IMG/VR virus record: IMGVR_UViG_3300030118_006862
Location: 1-32,793 of that record
Origin: a virus
DNA length: 32,793 nucleotides
Direction: 5' to 3' (one strand)
Below are positions 22,577 to 29,972 of this stretch, piece after piece. Positions within the stretch are counted from its first letter, which is position 1; each line of letters starts with the position of its first letter. The notes under the pieces are model-generated. The model saw only the letters and a list, made by a program, of their open reading frames with translations. It searched no databases and was not told the DNA's origin. The position numbers were made by a program, and so were the translations under genes.

Positions 22577-23220
22577 TTATTACCTTTTATTTGCTGATAT
22601 ATTGATATAATTTCAGATTTTATTTTTTTGTCTTTTAATTTATTATTTAAGTATTTAATAAAATTTACACCTAATATTTCTGACTCTAATAAGAAATACT
22701 CAAACTCTGCAAACATTAAAATATTATTTTTTCCTTCTAGTTTAATTCCCATTCTATTTCTTAGTATAGCATATTGAATTTCCCTTGCTAACGAAGGAAG
22801 TAAAGAATACTTTATTTTTTGATAGTCTTTTATAGAGCATTCAATTTTTAATATTGAATCAACTATTCCAGAATCAAATCTATCTTTCATATCATAATAA
22901 AATCTAGTCTGATTAAAGTTTTCTTTAAACTCAATTTTATTTTTAATAGACATGTCAATTGTTAGAGATGTTAAAGGTGAATAGAAAAAGTAATGATTAA
23001 AATTTATTTTGTTTTCAAACAACTTAAACTTTTCAAGTTCGTTTTCATCTATTATAGTTATAGTATAGCCATAAGAGTCAACGCTTACATTTATTACTAA
23101 CTCTTTTAGCATACCTAAATAATAAATTAAAGGTTCTTCTATTATGTTATTCCAAATTTGATTTGCTAAACTTGATGCTCTAAAACTTTTTTTATAGTAG
23201 ATAGCATCAAGTAAAATCAT
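22573..23220 (-). CDS. hypothetical protein, 215 aa
   Basis: I do not recognise it. The protein is rich in Ile, Lys, Asn, Tyr and Phe. An early segment (KELVINVSVDSYGYTITIID) is beta-like, and later ones (LPSLAREIQYAILRNRMG) are helical. It follows the MazG-like gene by 2 bases and is translationally coupled to the MazG-HAD gene by an ATGA overlap, so it probably belongs to the same nucleotide-related unit. No membrane segment is evident despite the hydrophobic patches. Confidence 0.8.
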   Translation of the reverse strand: MILLDAIYYKKSFRASSLANQIWNNIIEEPLIYYLGMLKELVINVSVDSYGYTITIIDENELEKFKLFENKINFNHYFFYSPLTSLTIDMSIKNKIEFKENFNQTRFYYDMKDRFDSGIVDSILKIECSIKDYQKIKYSLLPSLAREIQYAILRNRMGIKLEGKNNILMFAEFEYFLLESEILGVNFIKYLNNKLKDKKIKSEIISIYQQIKGNK

Positions 23221-23222
23221 AG

Positions 23223-23639
23223 CTAATAACCGTTAAGTAACCTATCTCTTATTATCTTATCTTTTTTCTTAAATGCAGAATAGAATTCATCAACATCTAC
23301 TCCTATAAGTATTATCAGAGAAAAGAAGTAATTAAAAGAGTCTACAATTTCTTCTAGAAACTCCTCTCTATCAACTTGAGGAACTTCAGTTTCTCTATGT
23401 GGTTTCCAGTTTTTTAAATGACCTAATGCTTCAAACATTTCTTCAACACCTTTAAGTGCTGTTTCTCTGCATACTTTTTGAGAGTTTTTAGAAGATAGAT
23501 CTACAGGCCATGAAGGATATGTATCCTCAAATTTTGCCTTTATCATTTTCATAAATGATTCTCTATTTTTAAATATCTCTTCAAGCTTATCAGGATTGTT
23601 CACTTGATTCACTTTCTTCTTGAGTTGACTGCTCAGCAT
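23223..23639 (-). CDS. MazG-like / all-alpha NTP pyrophosphatase (dUTPase/dCTPase type)
   Basis: It hydrolyses an NTP or dNTP to the monophosphate and pyrophosphate. The metal-binding helix reads ETALKGVEEMFEALGHLKNW and the second one REEFLEEIVDSFNYFFSL, with Glu and Asp residues intact, then VDVDEFYSAFKKKDKII and a terminal RDRLLNGY. This is the classical all-alpha phage dUTPase/dCTPase layout. T4's dCTPase/dUTPase belongs to the same superfamily. The start is uncertain: the ATG at 23639 overlaps the preceding gene by 50 bases and lacks a ribosome site, while GTG codons at 23612 or 23603 are equally possible. A trimeric dUTPase is present too (29502), so the substrate may not be dUTP. Confidence 0.88.
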   Translation of the reverse strand: MLSSQLKKKVNQVNNPDKLEEIFKNRESFMKMIKAKFEDTYPSWPVDLSSKNSQKVCRETALKGVEEMFEALGHLKNWKPHRETEVPQVDREEFLEEIVDSFNYFFSLIILIGVDVDEFYSAFKKKDKIIRDRLLNGY

Positions 23640-23847
23640 TTTTAACCATTGTTTCTAAGCTGTTATCAAAAATACTTCTATATTCATCCTCTAAAACAAG
23701 AACAGCATTGTCTTGAGTATGTGTTTTAAGTCTAATCATTCTCATGTGATCAACAATATCAGTTCCTGTTAATAAAGCAACTTGTAAAAGTTTTGCTACA
23801 TGTGATACTACTGAATCGTCAAGTTTTTGAATATTGTCTTCTGCCAT
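23590..23847 (-). CDS. hypothetical protein, 85 aa
   Basis: A small, acidic, mostly helical protein I do not recognise. The start ATG has GGAG upstream. It contains DDSVVSHVAKLLQVALLTGT and HMRMIRLKTHTQDNAVLVLE, and its tail is Ser/Glu-rich (QEESESSEQS). It sits between the 124-residue protein and the MazG-like gene in the unit driven from 24272. No metal-binding or catalytic motif is apparent, and the acidic tail hints at a protein- or DNA-mimic-type interaction only speculatively. Confidence 0.75.
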   Translation of the reverse strand: MAEDNIQKLDDSVVSHVAKLLQVALLTGTDIVDHMRMIRLKTHTQDNAVLVLEDEYRSIFDNSLETMVKNAEQSTQEESESSEQS

Positions 23848-23856
23848 TTTTACTCC

Positions 23857-24231
23857 TTATAAAATTAATGGTGATTTTTCTAAAGTTGCATTTATTATAT
23901 CATTATCATGTTCCATAACTTTTACCATATCAACACCTTCAACTTTCTTTAAAGATTTTGATACTTTTACTAACCTTGTTTGATCATTTTTAGACTTGAT
24001 AAACTTTGGTAAATATGAAACATTTATCTCTATTATTCTATGACCTGCATTTGTAATTACATCGCTAATTGGTCTTGTCTGTCTAACTGTTACTATACCT
24101 TGAAGAGCCCGCATGTCAGTCATAATATCTAATACAGTTGGATCTTCTCTGTCTTCGATCATAATTCTACATCTTGCAAGTATATTTTCTAAGTCTTTGT
24201 GTGCTTCTAATAATAATTTTTTTTCGCTCAT
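23857..24231 (-). CDS. hypothetical protein, 124 aa, possible ferredoxin-like fold
   Basis: Function unknown. I choose the ATG at 24231, eight bases after AAGGA. It has an N-terminal helix (LLLEAHKDLENILARCRIM), then TVLDIMTDMRALQGIVTVRQ, an arrangement of helix then GIVTV strand typical of small alpha/beta (ACT- or ferredoxin-like) domains, followed by a strand INVSYLPKFI and a helix RLVKVSKSLKKVEGV. It is the first gene after the promoter at 24272-24300 and heads the unit with the 85-residue protein and the MazG-like enzymes. Confidence 0.78.
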   Translation of the reverse strand: MSEKKLLLEAHKDLENILARCRIMIEDREDPTVLDIMTDMRALQGIVTVRQTRPISDVITNAGHRIIEINVSYLPKFIKSKNDQTRLVKVSKSLKKVEGVDMVKVMEHDNDIINATLEKSPLIL

Positions 24232-24271
24232 TGCTAAAATCCTTTTCAACAATGTTAAATATTATTAATTT

Positions 24272-24300
24272 ATTATAAAATATTTATATTTTTTTTACAC
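24272..24300 (-). promoter_or_regulatory. sigma70-like promoter candidate
   Basis: Minus-strand GTGTAAA (24300-24294) overlaps the last codons and stop of thyX. It is followed after 16 bases by TATAAT (24277-24272), 40 bases ahead of the ATG at 24231. TATAAATA is present in the spacer (24288-24281), as at 1321 and 3116. It would drive the leftward unit from 24231 to 21650. Confidence 0.65.
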
Positions 24301-24987
24301 ACTTTTTTTATAACAGTCTAAAGTTATCGGCCAAAGATCTTTTATTATATCTAACATTCCGTTTGCTAACTGCTGTATTTCCCACTGTGCTCCTTCATGT
24401 GTTCTAAGACCAATAAATTTAAGTATATTATTTAAATTTGCAGTAGCATAATATTCAGTATACATTGCTTGTGGTAATATTGCTCTTGCCTGTTCCCTAC
24501 ATATTCCATTTTCTAGCATGCTTTCAAACAAAGAAATAGACTCTTTGCAATGCTCCTTATATAAAGTTGAAGCTTTAGCTGCACCTCCCCATGTTCCAAT
24601 ATCAAGCTCTGGGTTAATTTTTTCTTCTATATTAGAAGACTGTCTATTTGACTTATGTTGTGTTCTAAATTCTTCAGGAACATAAAATTCTATATTTGAA
24701 TTAGTATACCTTCTAGAAATCTCGTTATATGACCAAGTTCTATGTCTATGATGTTGACTTCTAACAAATAACGGAACTTTAATTCTAAAAGTTGCTATAT
24801 TATGCTCTAATGTAGATGTATGCTTATGCCTAATTAAATAATTAATAAGTTTTTCATCTTTTTCATCTAAAGTTTCTTTATGTACTCCAAAAGAAACTCT
24901 TGCAGAATTTACAATAGTTATATCTTTCCCCATCGAGTCTACTAACTCTATTGACCCAATACCATCTTGATATAAATATTTTTTCAT
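24295..24987 (-). CDS. thyX: flavin-dependent thymidylate synthase (ThyX)
   Basis: It makes dTMP from dUMP using methylenetetrahydrofolate and FAD. The full signature RSQHHRHRTWSYNEISRRY is present (RHR at 81-83, Ser91), plus ARVSFGVHKET at the N-terminus and EQARAILPQAMYTEYYATANL and FIGLRTHEGAQWEIQ later. Length is 230 residues from the ATG at 24987, chosen because AGGAG lies five bases upstream; a TTG 30 bases earlier lacks one. It lies between the endolysin and the next unit, with its own promoter candidate. With dCMP deaminase, thymidine kinase and dUTPase it provides a phage dTMP supply. Confidence 0.95.
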   Translation of the reverse strand: MKKYLYQDGIGSIELVDSMGKDITIVNSARVSFGVHKETLDEKDEKLINYLIRHKHTSTLEHNIATFRIKVPLFVRSQHHRHRTWSYNEISRRYTNSNIEFYVPEEFRTQHKSNRQSSNIEEKINPELDIGTWGGAAKASTLYKEHCKESISLFESMLENGICREQARAILPQAMYTEYYATANLNNILKFIGLRTHEGAQWEIQQLANGMLDIIKDLWPITLDCYKKSV

Positions 24988-25007
24988 TTGTTCTCCTATT
25001 TTATTTG

Positions 25008-25036
25008 ATAATAACAAATAATTTTAAATTTTACAC
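25008..25036 (-). promoter_or_regulatory. sigma70-like promoter candidate for thyX
   Basis: Minus-strand GTGTAAA (25036-25030), 16-base spacer, TATTAT (25013-25008), 20 bases ahead of the thyX ATG. One element departs from the common TATAAT (as in the site at 1308), so it is a weaker match. Confidence 0.55.
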
Positions 25037-25041
25037 TTAAA

Positions 25042-25818
25042 TTATAATCCGTAGTATAATTTTTCTGCCCAAGGAATAACATCCCACTTTTTAGCTGAAA
25101 TGTTATGATGACCTACAATACTAAATTCTTTTGCTTCTTTAACAGGATAGACTTTATTGTCTTCACATATAGGCTTTTCTTCTAACTCAACAGCATATCT
25201 TAATGCTGATAAAAAGTCCCTGCTAATAGATGCAAATTCATCACCTAACATTGCAATTTCACCGCTAGGAACTCTTTTATCACCACCTGTATATTCTTCT
25301 AATGTTGCATCAGGATACCACTTACTTGTTTTATCCCAGTACTTTGCTAAAGGATGCATACAAATATCAACGCCTATAGAATACTTATTAAACTTTCCTG
25401 CATGATAAGCAACTAATCCTGTATCTAAACATTGTAATATTTCATATTTATTTTTTTTATGATTTTTTCCAATAAGGAAATGTGAAGATACATGCCTTCC
25501 TCTTGCTAGATTAAAAACATTGTAACAGTGTCTAGAGTTTAAACCACCCCAATGAACACAAATAGATTCAGGATCTGTTTTTCTTAAATACCAGTTTTTT
25601 GTTCCATCATCTAATTCATATAGCGGCGCTGACATATCTATTTCAATAGGGAAATCAATAGGTACAACTTTTCCCATATGAAATATAACATTTCCATAAT
25701 GTTCAATTACAGCTTTATGAGTTCCTGGACCGTATATTCCATCAGCATAAGCCCCTACTTCTTCTTGAAGCTTTTTTACGTATGCTTTGTTTTTATTTAT
25801 GTGTTTAAACTGCTCCAT
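25042..25818 (-). CDS. N-acetylmuramoyl-L-alanine amidase endolysin (Amidase_2 / PGRP fold)
   Basis: It cleaves the amide between muramic acid and L-Ala of the cell wall at lysis. At 258 residues it has a short peptidoglycan-binding-like N-terminus (VKKLQEEVGAYADGIYG) and an Amidase_2 domain: VHWGG (H89), SSHFLIGKN, LVAYHAG, YSIGVDIC and SIVGHHNISAKKWDVIPW. H89, H237 and D246 fit the zinc ligands. No signal peptide or transmembrane segment is visible, so release would need a holin, which I do not find in the window. I start it at the ATG at 25818, with AAGG six bases upstream. Those bases lie in the hairpin at 25823-25852. Confidence 0.92.
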   Translation of the reverse strand: MEQFKHINKNKAYVKKLQEEVGAYADGIYGPGTHKAVIEHYGNVIFHMGKVVPIDFPIEIDMSAPLYELDDGTKNWYLRKTDPESICVHWGGLNSRHCYNVFNLARGRHVSSHFLIGKNHKKNKYEILQCLDTGLVAYHAGKFNKYSIGVDICMHPLAKYWDKTSKWYPDATLEEYTGGDKRVPSGEIAMLGDEFASISRDFLSALRYAVELEEKPICEDNKVYPVKEAKEFSIVGHHNISAKKWDVIPWAEKLYYGL

Positions 25819-25822
25819 AATC

Positions 25823-25852
25823 AACCTTAACTTTCTTTGTAGTTTTAAGGTT
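25823..25852 (-). promoter_or_regulatory. hairpin covering the endolysin ribosome-binding site
   Basis: The minus strand reads AACCTTAA, a 14-base loop, then TTAAGGTT (an 8-bp perfect stem), and the AAGG of the endolysin ribosome site lies in the 3' arm. It falls between the clpP stop and the endolysin ATG. In T4 a similar hairpin blocks translation of lysozyme from read-through transcripts and is absent from late transcripts. Here the same logic is an inference; the stem is A/T-rich and only moderately stable. Confidence 0.45.
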
Positions 25853-25854
25853 AA

Positions 25855-26457
25855 TTATTCCACTACGATGTCAACATTTACATTTATTTTCATCTCTGGT
25901 ATTCTTATATGATCTATTAAACCATGTTGTTTTGCCTCTTCAGCTTCTAAAAACCAATCTGAATGACCTTTATCATGAATTAAATTTAGAAAATAATCGT
26001 CTGCTTTTCCACAATTTCTTGCCATCATTGTATAAACTTTTTTATTCAATCTTTCAGCTTCTCTAACATCTGACTTAAGTTCTTCTATTTTTCCAAAAGC
26101 AAAAGAAGATACATCATGAATCATCATTGTTGCATCTTTATCCATAAACCTAAGACCTTCAGATCCAAATGATGCAAGAATAGCTCCACAGCTCATGGCT
26201 TTACCATGAACAATAGTAGCAACAGGTACCCTAGAAGCTTTTATAGAAGATATCATAGCCATAAGTGAGTAAGCTTGTCCTCCAAAAGAGTCTATTTCAA
26301 TTGGAATAACTTGCTGGCCACTATTTTGTGCATGGCACATTCTTTCATTAAATTTAATAACAGACTCTTCAGTAAATTCATTAACAGTAATAATAACAGG
26401 CTGTTGCCTTAATTCAATTTCTTTAATAAGCGGTGATATTTCTGTAAAATAATGCAT
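25855..26457 (-). CDS. clpP: ClpP-like serine protease
   Basis: A 200-residue cytosolic Ser protease of the ClpP family. The catalytic triad is readable: Ser89 in GKAMSCGAIL, His114 in MMIHDVSS and probably Asp162; Ser-to-His spacing is 25 as in E. coli ClpP. SFGGQAYS and WFLEAEEAKQHGLID are further family marks. Phage copies may act with host Clp ATPases or degrade host factors; no Clp ATPase is in this window. A head-maturation role is less likely given its place in the nucleotide/replication run. The ribosome site before the ATG is weak and distant. Confidence 0.92.
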   Translation of the reverse strand: MHYFTEISPLIKEIELRQQPVIITVNEFTEESVIKFNERMCHAQNSGQQVIPIEIDSFGGQAYSLMAMISSIKASRVPVATIVHGKAMSCGAILASFGSEGLRFMDKDATMMIHDVSSFAFGKIEELKSDVREAERLNKKVYTMMARNCGKADDYFLNLIHDKGHSDWFLEAEEAKQHGLIDHIRIPEMKINVNVDIVVE

Positions 26458-26463
26458 TATTAA

Positions 26464-26712
26464 CTATAGACCTCTTAACTCTTCAATGTTTTTATAACCA
26501 TTAAGTCTATTAACTTCTTTATTACTTGATAAATTTATTTTAACAAAAGTAGGTACAGACTTTACTTCGTGAATAACAAATTTTTCCCAATTACTGCTAT
26601 CAAGTATTTCAATGTTTAATTCGTTAATAATTTCATCTGTTAACTGTGACTTTGCCAAGTTACAAGGTGCACAAGATTTAGAACTAAAAAATAGTATTTT
26701 TGTTTCTTTCAT
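26464..26712 (-). CDS. thioredoxin/glutaredoxin-like protein
   Basis: An 82-residue redox protein, probably the electron donor for the adjacent ribonucleotide reductase, as T4 NrdC is for its own. The active site CAPC (C14, C17) follows ILFFSSKS, and the cis-Pro motif is SVPTF. The start ATG follows GAGGTAATT. It is immediately downstream of nrdB, in the same orientation, and 6 bases before clpP in the run. It is shorter than bacterial thioredoxins and more like phage glutaredoxin-type proteins. Confidence 0.88.
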   Translation of the reverse strand: MKETKILFFSSKSCAPCNLAKSQLTDEIINELNIEILDSSNWEKFVIHEVKSVPTFVKINLSSNKEVNRLNGYKNIEELRGL

Positions 26713-26738
26713 AATTACCTCATTTAAATTTTGATTAA

Positions 26739-27701
26739 TTAAATATTATCCCAACCCCAGTCATCACCGCTCATACCATCTGCATTATAGTCTGTAACAG
26801 TGCCTTCAAAGAAGTTTTTAAACGAATCACCATTTATAATCCAGTCTAACCAGTCTAGGGGGTTGTCTTTTACTTTAAAATTAGGTTTAAGTCCAAGTTG
26901 TATAAGTCGTCTATCAGCAAGGTATCTAATGTATTCTTTTACTTCAGACTTTTCAAGACCTTCTATTGATCCCATTTCATAAGCTAAATCAATAACTTTA
27001 TCTTCTAAATTAACAGCATCTCTATACATTTGATATACTTCTTTTTTAAATTTGTCATTTACAATTCTAGGATGCTCACTTAAGTATTCTCTAAATAATC
27101 TTGTCATTCCTTGAACATGCATTGTTTCATCTCTAATGCTCCATTCAACAATTTCACACATACCTTTCATTTTACCAAATCTTTGATAATTTAAAAGCAT
27201 AATAAACGCTGAAAATAACGACATTCCTTCATTACATGCAGATTGTGCTATTGCAAGACCAAGACCTTTTTTAGTACCAACATCATTGTTTTGCATAAAC
27301 TCTATTTTATCACTCATCTCTTGGTATTCTAGAAAAGCACCATATTCTTCTTCAGGCAAACCTAGAGTATCGTTTAAAAGAGCATAGCTACGTTGATGCG
27401 TACCTTCACGATTTGCAAAGCTTAATAGCATACTCCTAATTTCATTGTTTTTAAATTTAGGAATAAACAGATCACAATAGTTTCCGCCGACTTGAACATC
27501 ACTTTGTGTAAACAACCTTAGTATTTGAGTGATATGATTTTTTTCTTCTTTAGATATTTTACCGCCTTTCCACTGGTTAACATCTTCTTGAAGCTTAGCT
27601 TCCCAGCTTCCCCAGTGAATCTTCTCATGTGATTCAGCAATTTCCATTGCCCACTGATATTTGAAAGGTTTATATGTTTTATTATACTTTAGTAATGACA
27701 T
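26739..27701 (-). CDS. nrdB: ribonucleoside-diphosphate reductase beta subunit
   Basis: The radical-generating subunit of class I ribonucleotide reductase, 320 residues. Metal ligands are readable in order: Asp in FTQSDV, Glu and His in ANREGTHQRSY (with the radical Tyr kept), Glu in ACNEGMSLF, and Glu and His in IRDETMHVQGM. The C-terminal tail is acidic and ends GDDWGWDNI, the region that docks on the alpha subunit. Its ribosome site AAGGATAATATA overlaps the last codons of nrdA, so the two are translationally coupled. Confidence 0.96.
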   Translation of the reverse strand: MSLLKYNKTYKPFKYQWAMEIAESHEKIHWGSWEAKLQEDVNQWKGGKISKEEKNHITQILRLFTQSDVQVGGNYCDLFIPKFKNNEIRSMLLSFANREGTHQRSYALLNDTLGLPEEEYGAFLEYQEMSDKIEFMQNNDVGTKKGLGLAIAQSACNEGMSLFSAFIMLLNYQRFGKMKGMCEIVEWSIRDETMHVQGMTRLFREYLSEHPRIVNDKFKKEVYQMYRDAVNLEDKVIDLAYEMGSIEGLEKSEVKEYIRYLADRRLIQLGLKPNFKVKDNPLDWLDWIINGDSFKNFFEGTVTDYNADGMSGDDWGWDNI

Positions 27702-27705
27702 TATA

Positions 27706-29490
27706 TTATCCTTGACAACTTAGACATTCATCGTCTTCAAAGTCTTTTAATTTGTTTTGTTCTACTTTTTGGCTAACCTTTTCAGCTGATGCTCCTGCAT
27801 TAGTTCTTAAGTAGTATAATCCTTTTACTTTTCTTTTCCAAGCTCTTACATGAACATTGTTAACAACTTTTTTTGAAGTTCCTGCAGGAAAAAACAAGTT
27901 CAAGCTTTGACCTTGGCAAATAAATTCTTGTCTGTCAGCAGCATGATCTACAACCCATCTTTGATCTAGTTCAAAAGCAGTTTTAAATACTTCTTTTGTC
28001 CATTCTGATAAGTAATCTAAATGTTGCACAGATCCTTCGTTTAAAATAATTGACTTCCATTGCTTTTTTAGCCAATCGTATTTATTTTCTATCTTATTTT
28101 CTTCAGCGTAACTTATTAATACTTTTTCTAGCTCTGGATTCTTAACCAAATAAGATCCTACTCTAGTCCTGTGAGTATATGCATTACTTTTCCAAGGTTC
28201 AATAGAAGGACTTGTGCAAGCTATAATAGAAGAATTAGCATTAGGAGCAATTGCAATTAAATGTGAATTTCTTATACCTAGACCTTTAGCATCTGGACAT
28301 TCACCTTTTTCTTTACCAAGTTTAGCAGTTTGATTTTTTGCTCTGATTTGTATTTCTTCAAATATCTGAGTATTCATACCTTTTGCAATTACAGATTCAA
28401 ACGGAATACCTTTTGATTGCAACAAAGCATGGAATCCCATTGTTCCAAGTCCTAAGCTTCTTTCAGAGTATGCTGAATATTTTGCTTTGTGAAGTGAGTT
28501 TGGTGCATTAAGTATAAAGAAAGATATAACATTGTCAAGATAAGTAATTAAATCTTCTACTATTTTTGTATCTTTCCACTCTTCGTACTTTGCTAAATTA
28601 AGAGAACTTAAGCAACATACAGCACTTCTATCTGTAGACGTAGGCAAATAAATTTCAGAGCACAAGTTACTCCCATGGATTTCAAGTCCTAAGTCTTTTT
28701 GATATTGTGGCAACTTTCTATTTGCTTCGTCTATAAAACAAAGATATGGCTCTCCTGTTCTAAATCTAATTTTTAAGATTGTTTTCCATAAAGATCTTGC
28801 TTTCATTGTATCTCTAATTGTTTTATCATTAGGATCAACTAAATTCCAGTCTTCATCATTTATTACAGCTTCCATAAACTTATCTGTAATGTTTATTGCA
28901 TTATTAAGGTTGAAACATTTTCTATTAACATCACCACCTGTTGGTACTCTTATGTTTAAAAACTCTAAAATATCAGGATGACTAACATCTATATAAGCTG
29001 CGTAAGATCCTTTTCTAGTTTTACCTTGTCTATAAGCTGTCATATCAGAGTCGACAGTCTTTATAAAGGGAATTGGGCCTGGAGATATATCACTATTAGA
29101 TCTAATACTGCTCCAATGACCACCAACACCTCCTCCTTTTACTGACATCCATCGTAATTCATCAGTATGTTCAATTAGGCCTTCTAAAGTATCGTCAACA
29201 TAAGTTAAAAAACAGCTTATAGGCATTCCTTTAGCAGCTTCTCCTGGTTTTGGTGCATTTGACAATATCGGTGAGCTAAACATAAACCACTGTTTAGATG
29301 CGTAATTGTATATTCTTTGTGCTAATTCAATATCACTTTCGCTAAAAGCTAGAGCAGCTCTTGCAAAACTTTCCTGAGGTGAGGTTTCATCTTTGATCAT
29401 ATAGTAGTTTTTTAATAGATTTTTTGAAAAGTCATTTAGCTTTTCATCTAAACTCGTATCAATTTCAATTCCACAATACTCTTTAATCAT
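27706..29490 (-). CDS. nrdA: ribonucleoside-diphosphate reductase alpha subunit
   Basis: The catalytic subunit of class I ribonucleotide reductase, 594 residues. Redox-active Cys are seen in PISCFLTY, SNLCSEIYLP (also the Asn-Cys-Glu radical site) and VCCLSSLNL, plus a C-terminal CLSCQG pair that exchanges disulfides with thioredoxin. The radical-transfer pair is in LYYLRTN. It lacks an N-terminal ATP-cone, so it probably has no overall activity regulation by dATP, as in many phage enzymes. The ATG follows AAAGAGGGATAT. It is followed by nrdB and the thioredoxin-like gene, a complete dNTP-making unit. Confidence 0.96.
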   Translation of the reverse strand: MIKEYCGIEIDTSLDEKLNDFSKNLLKNYYMIKDETSPQESFARAALAFSESDIELAQRIYNYASKQWFMFSSPILSNAPKPGEAAKGMPISCFLTYVDDTLEGLIEHTDELRWMSVKGGGVGGHWSSIRSNSDISPGPIPFIKTVDSDMTAYRQGKTRKGSYAAYIDVSHPDILEFLNIRVPTGGDVNRKCFNLNNAINITDKFMEAVINDEDWNLVDPNDKTIRDTMKARSLWKTILKIRFRTGEPYLCFIDEANRKLPQYQKDLGLEIHGSNLCSEIYLPTSTDRSAVCCLSSLNLAKYEEWKDTKIVEDLITYLDNVISFFILNAPNSLHKAKYSAYSERSLGLGTMGFHALLQSKGIPFESVIAKGMNTQIFEEIQIRAKNQTAKLGKEKGECPDAKGLGIRNSHLIAIAPNANSSIIACTSPSIEPWKSNAYTHRTRVGSYLVKNPELEKVLISYAEENKIENKYDWLKKQWKSIILNEGSVQHLDYLSEWTKEVFKTAFELDQRWVVDHAADRQEFICQGQSLNLFFPAGTSKKVVNNVHVRAWKRKVKGLYYLRTNAGASAEKVSQKVEQNKLKDFEDDECLSCQG

Positions 29491-29501
29491 ATATCCCTCT
29501 T

Positions 29502-29972
29502 TTAATCTGAACTTCCGATTTTTCCTTCTTTTCTCAAGGATTTATCGGTTAATCTTACATATTCTTTTTCACCAATAACAGTAAAATGATTATCACACTT
29601 TACAACAACAATTTGTACTGGCAGCTTGTCGCCCTCTTTAATAATTTTATCTTCATTTGAGAGATTTACTAAGTTGACAAAAACTTCACCAGTATAACCA
29701 GAATCTATTACTCCTGCTCTTACTTTCAATGTATCTTTAACAATAGATCCTCTTTCTCTTATAAGCGCAACGTAACCTTTAGGAACTAATAAATGAACTC
29801 CTGTATTTATTAAGCACTTTTGATTTTCAACTATTGGTTTAACTATTACATCACTGCCAGAATTATATAAATCAATACCAGCACTCTCTCCATTATATGC
29901 AGGAGTATATTCTTTTACATTATTGTTTTCTAAAACTTTTATTAAAGATTCATTGCAGAAAATTTTAATCAT
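29502..29972 (-). CDS. dut: dUTP pyrophosphatase (trimeric dUTPase)
   Basis: It hydrolyses dUTP to dUMP, keeping uracil out of DNA and feeding ThyX. At 156 residues the five dUTPase motifs appear as SAGIDLYNSG, RERGSIV (variant of PRSG), GVIDSGYTGEV, GDKLPVQIVV and a C-terminal RKEGKIGSSD. Motif 2 departs from the usual PRSGLA. The gene overlaps the helicase gene by four bases (ATGA), so translation of the two is coupled. Confidence 0.93.
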   Translation of the reverse strand: MIKIFCNESLIKVLENNNVKEYTPAYNGESAGIDLYNSGSDVIVKPIVENQKCLINTGVHLLVPKGYVALIRERGSIVKDTLKVRAGVIDSGYTGEVFVNLVNLSNEDKIIKEGDKLPVQIVVVKCDNHFTVIGEKEYVRLTDKSLRKEGKIGSSD

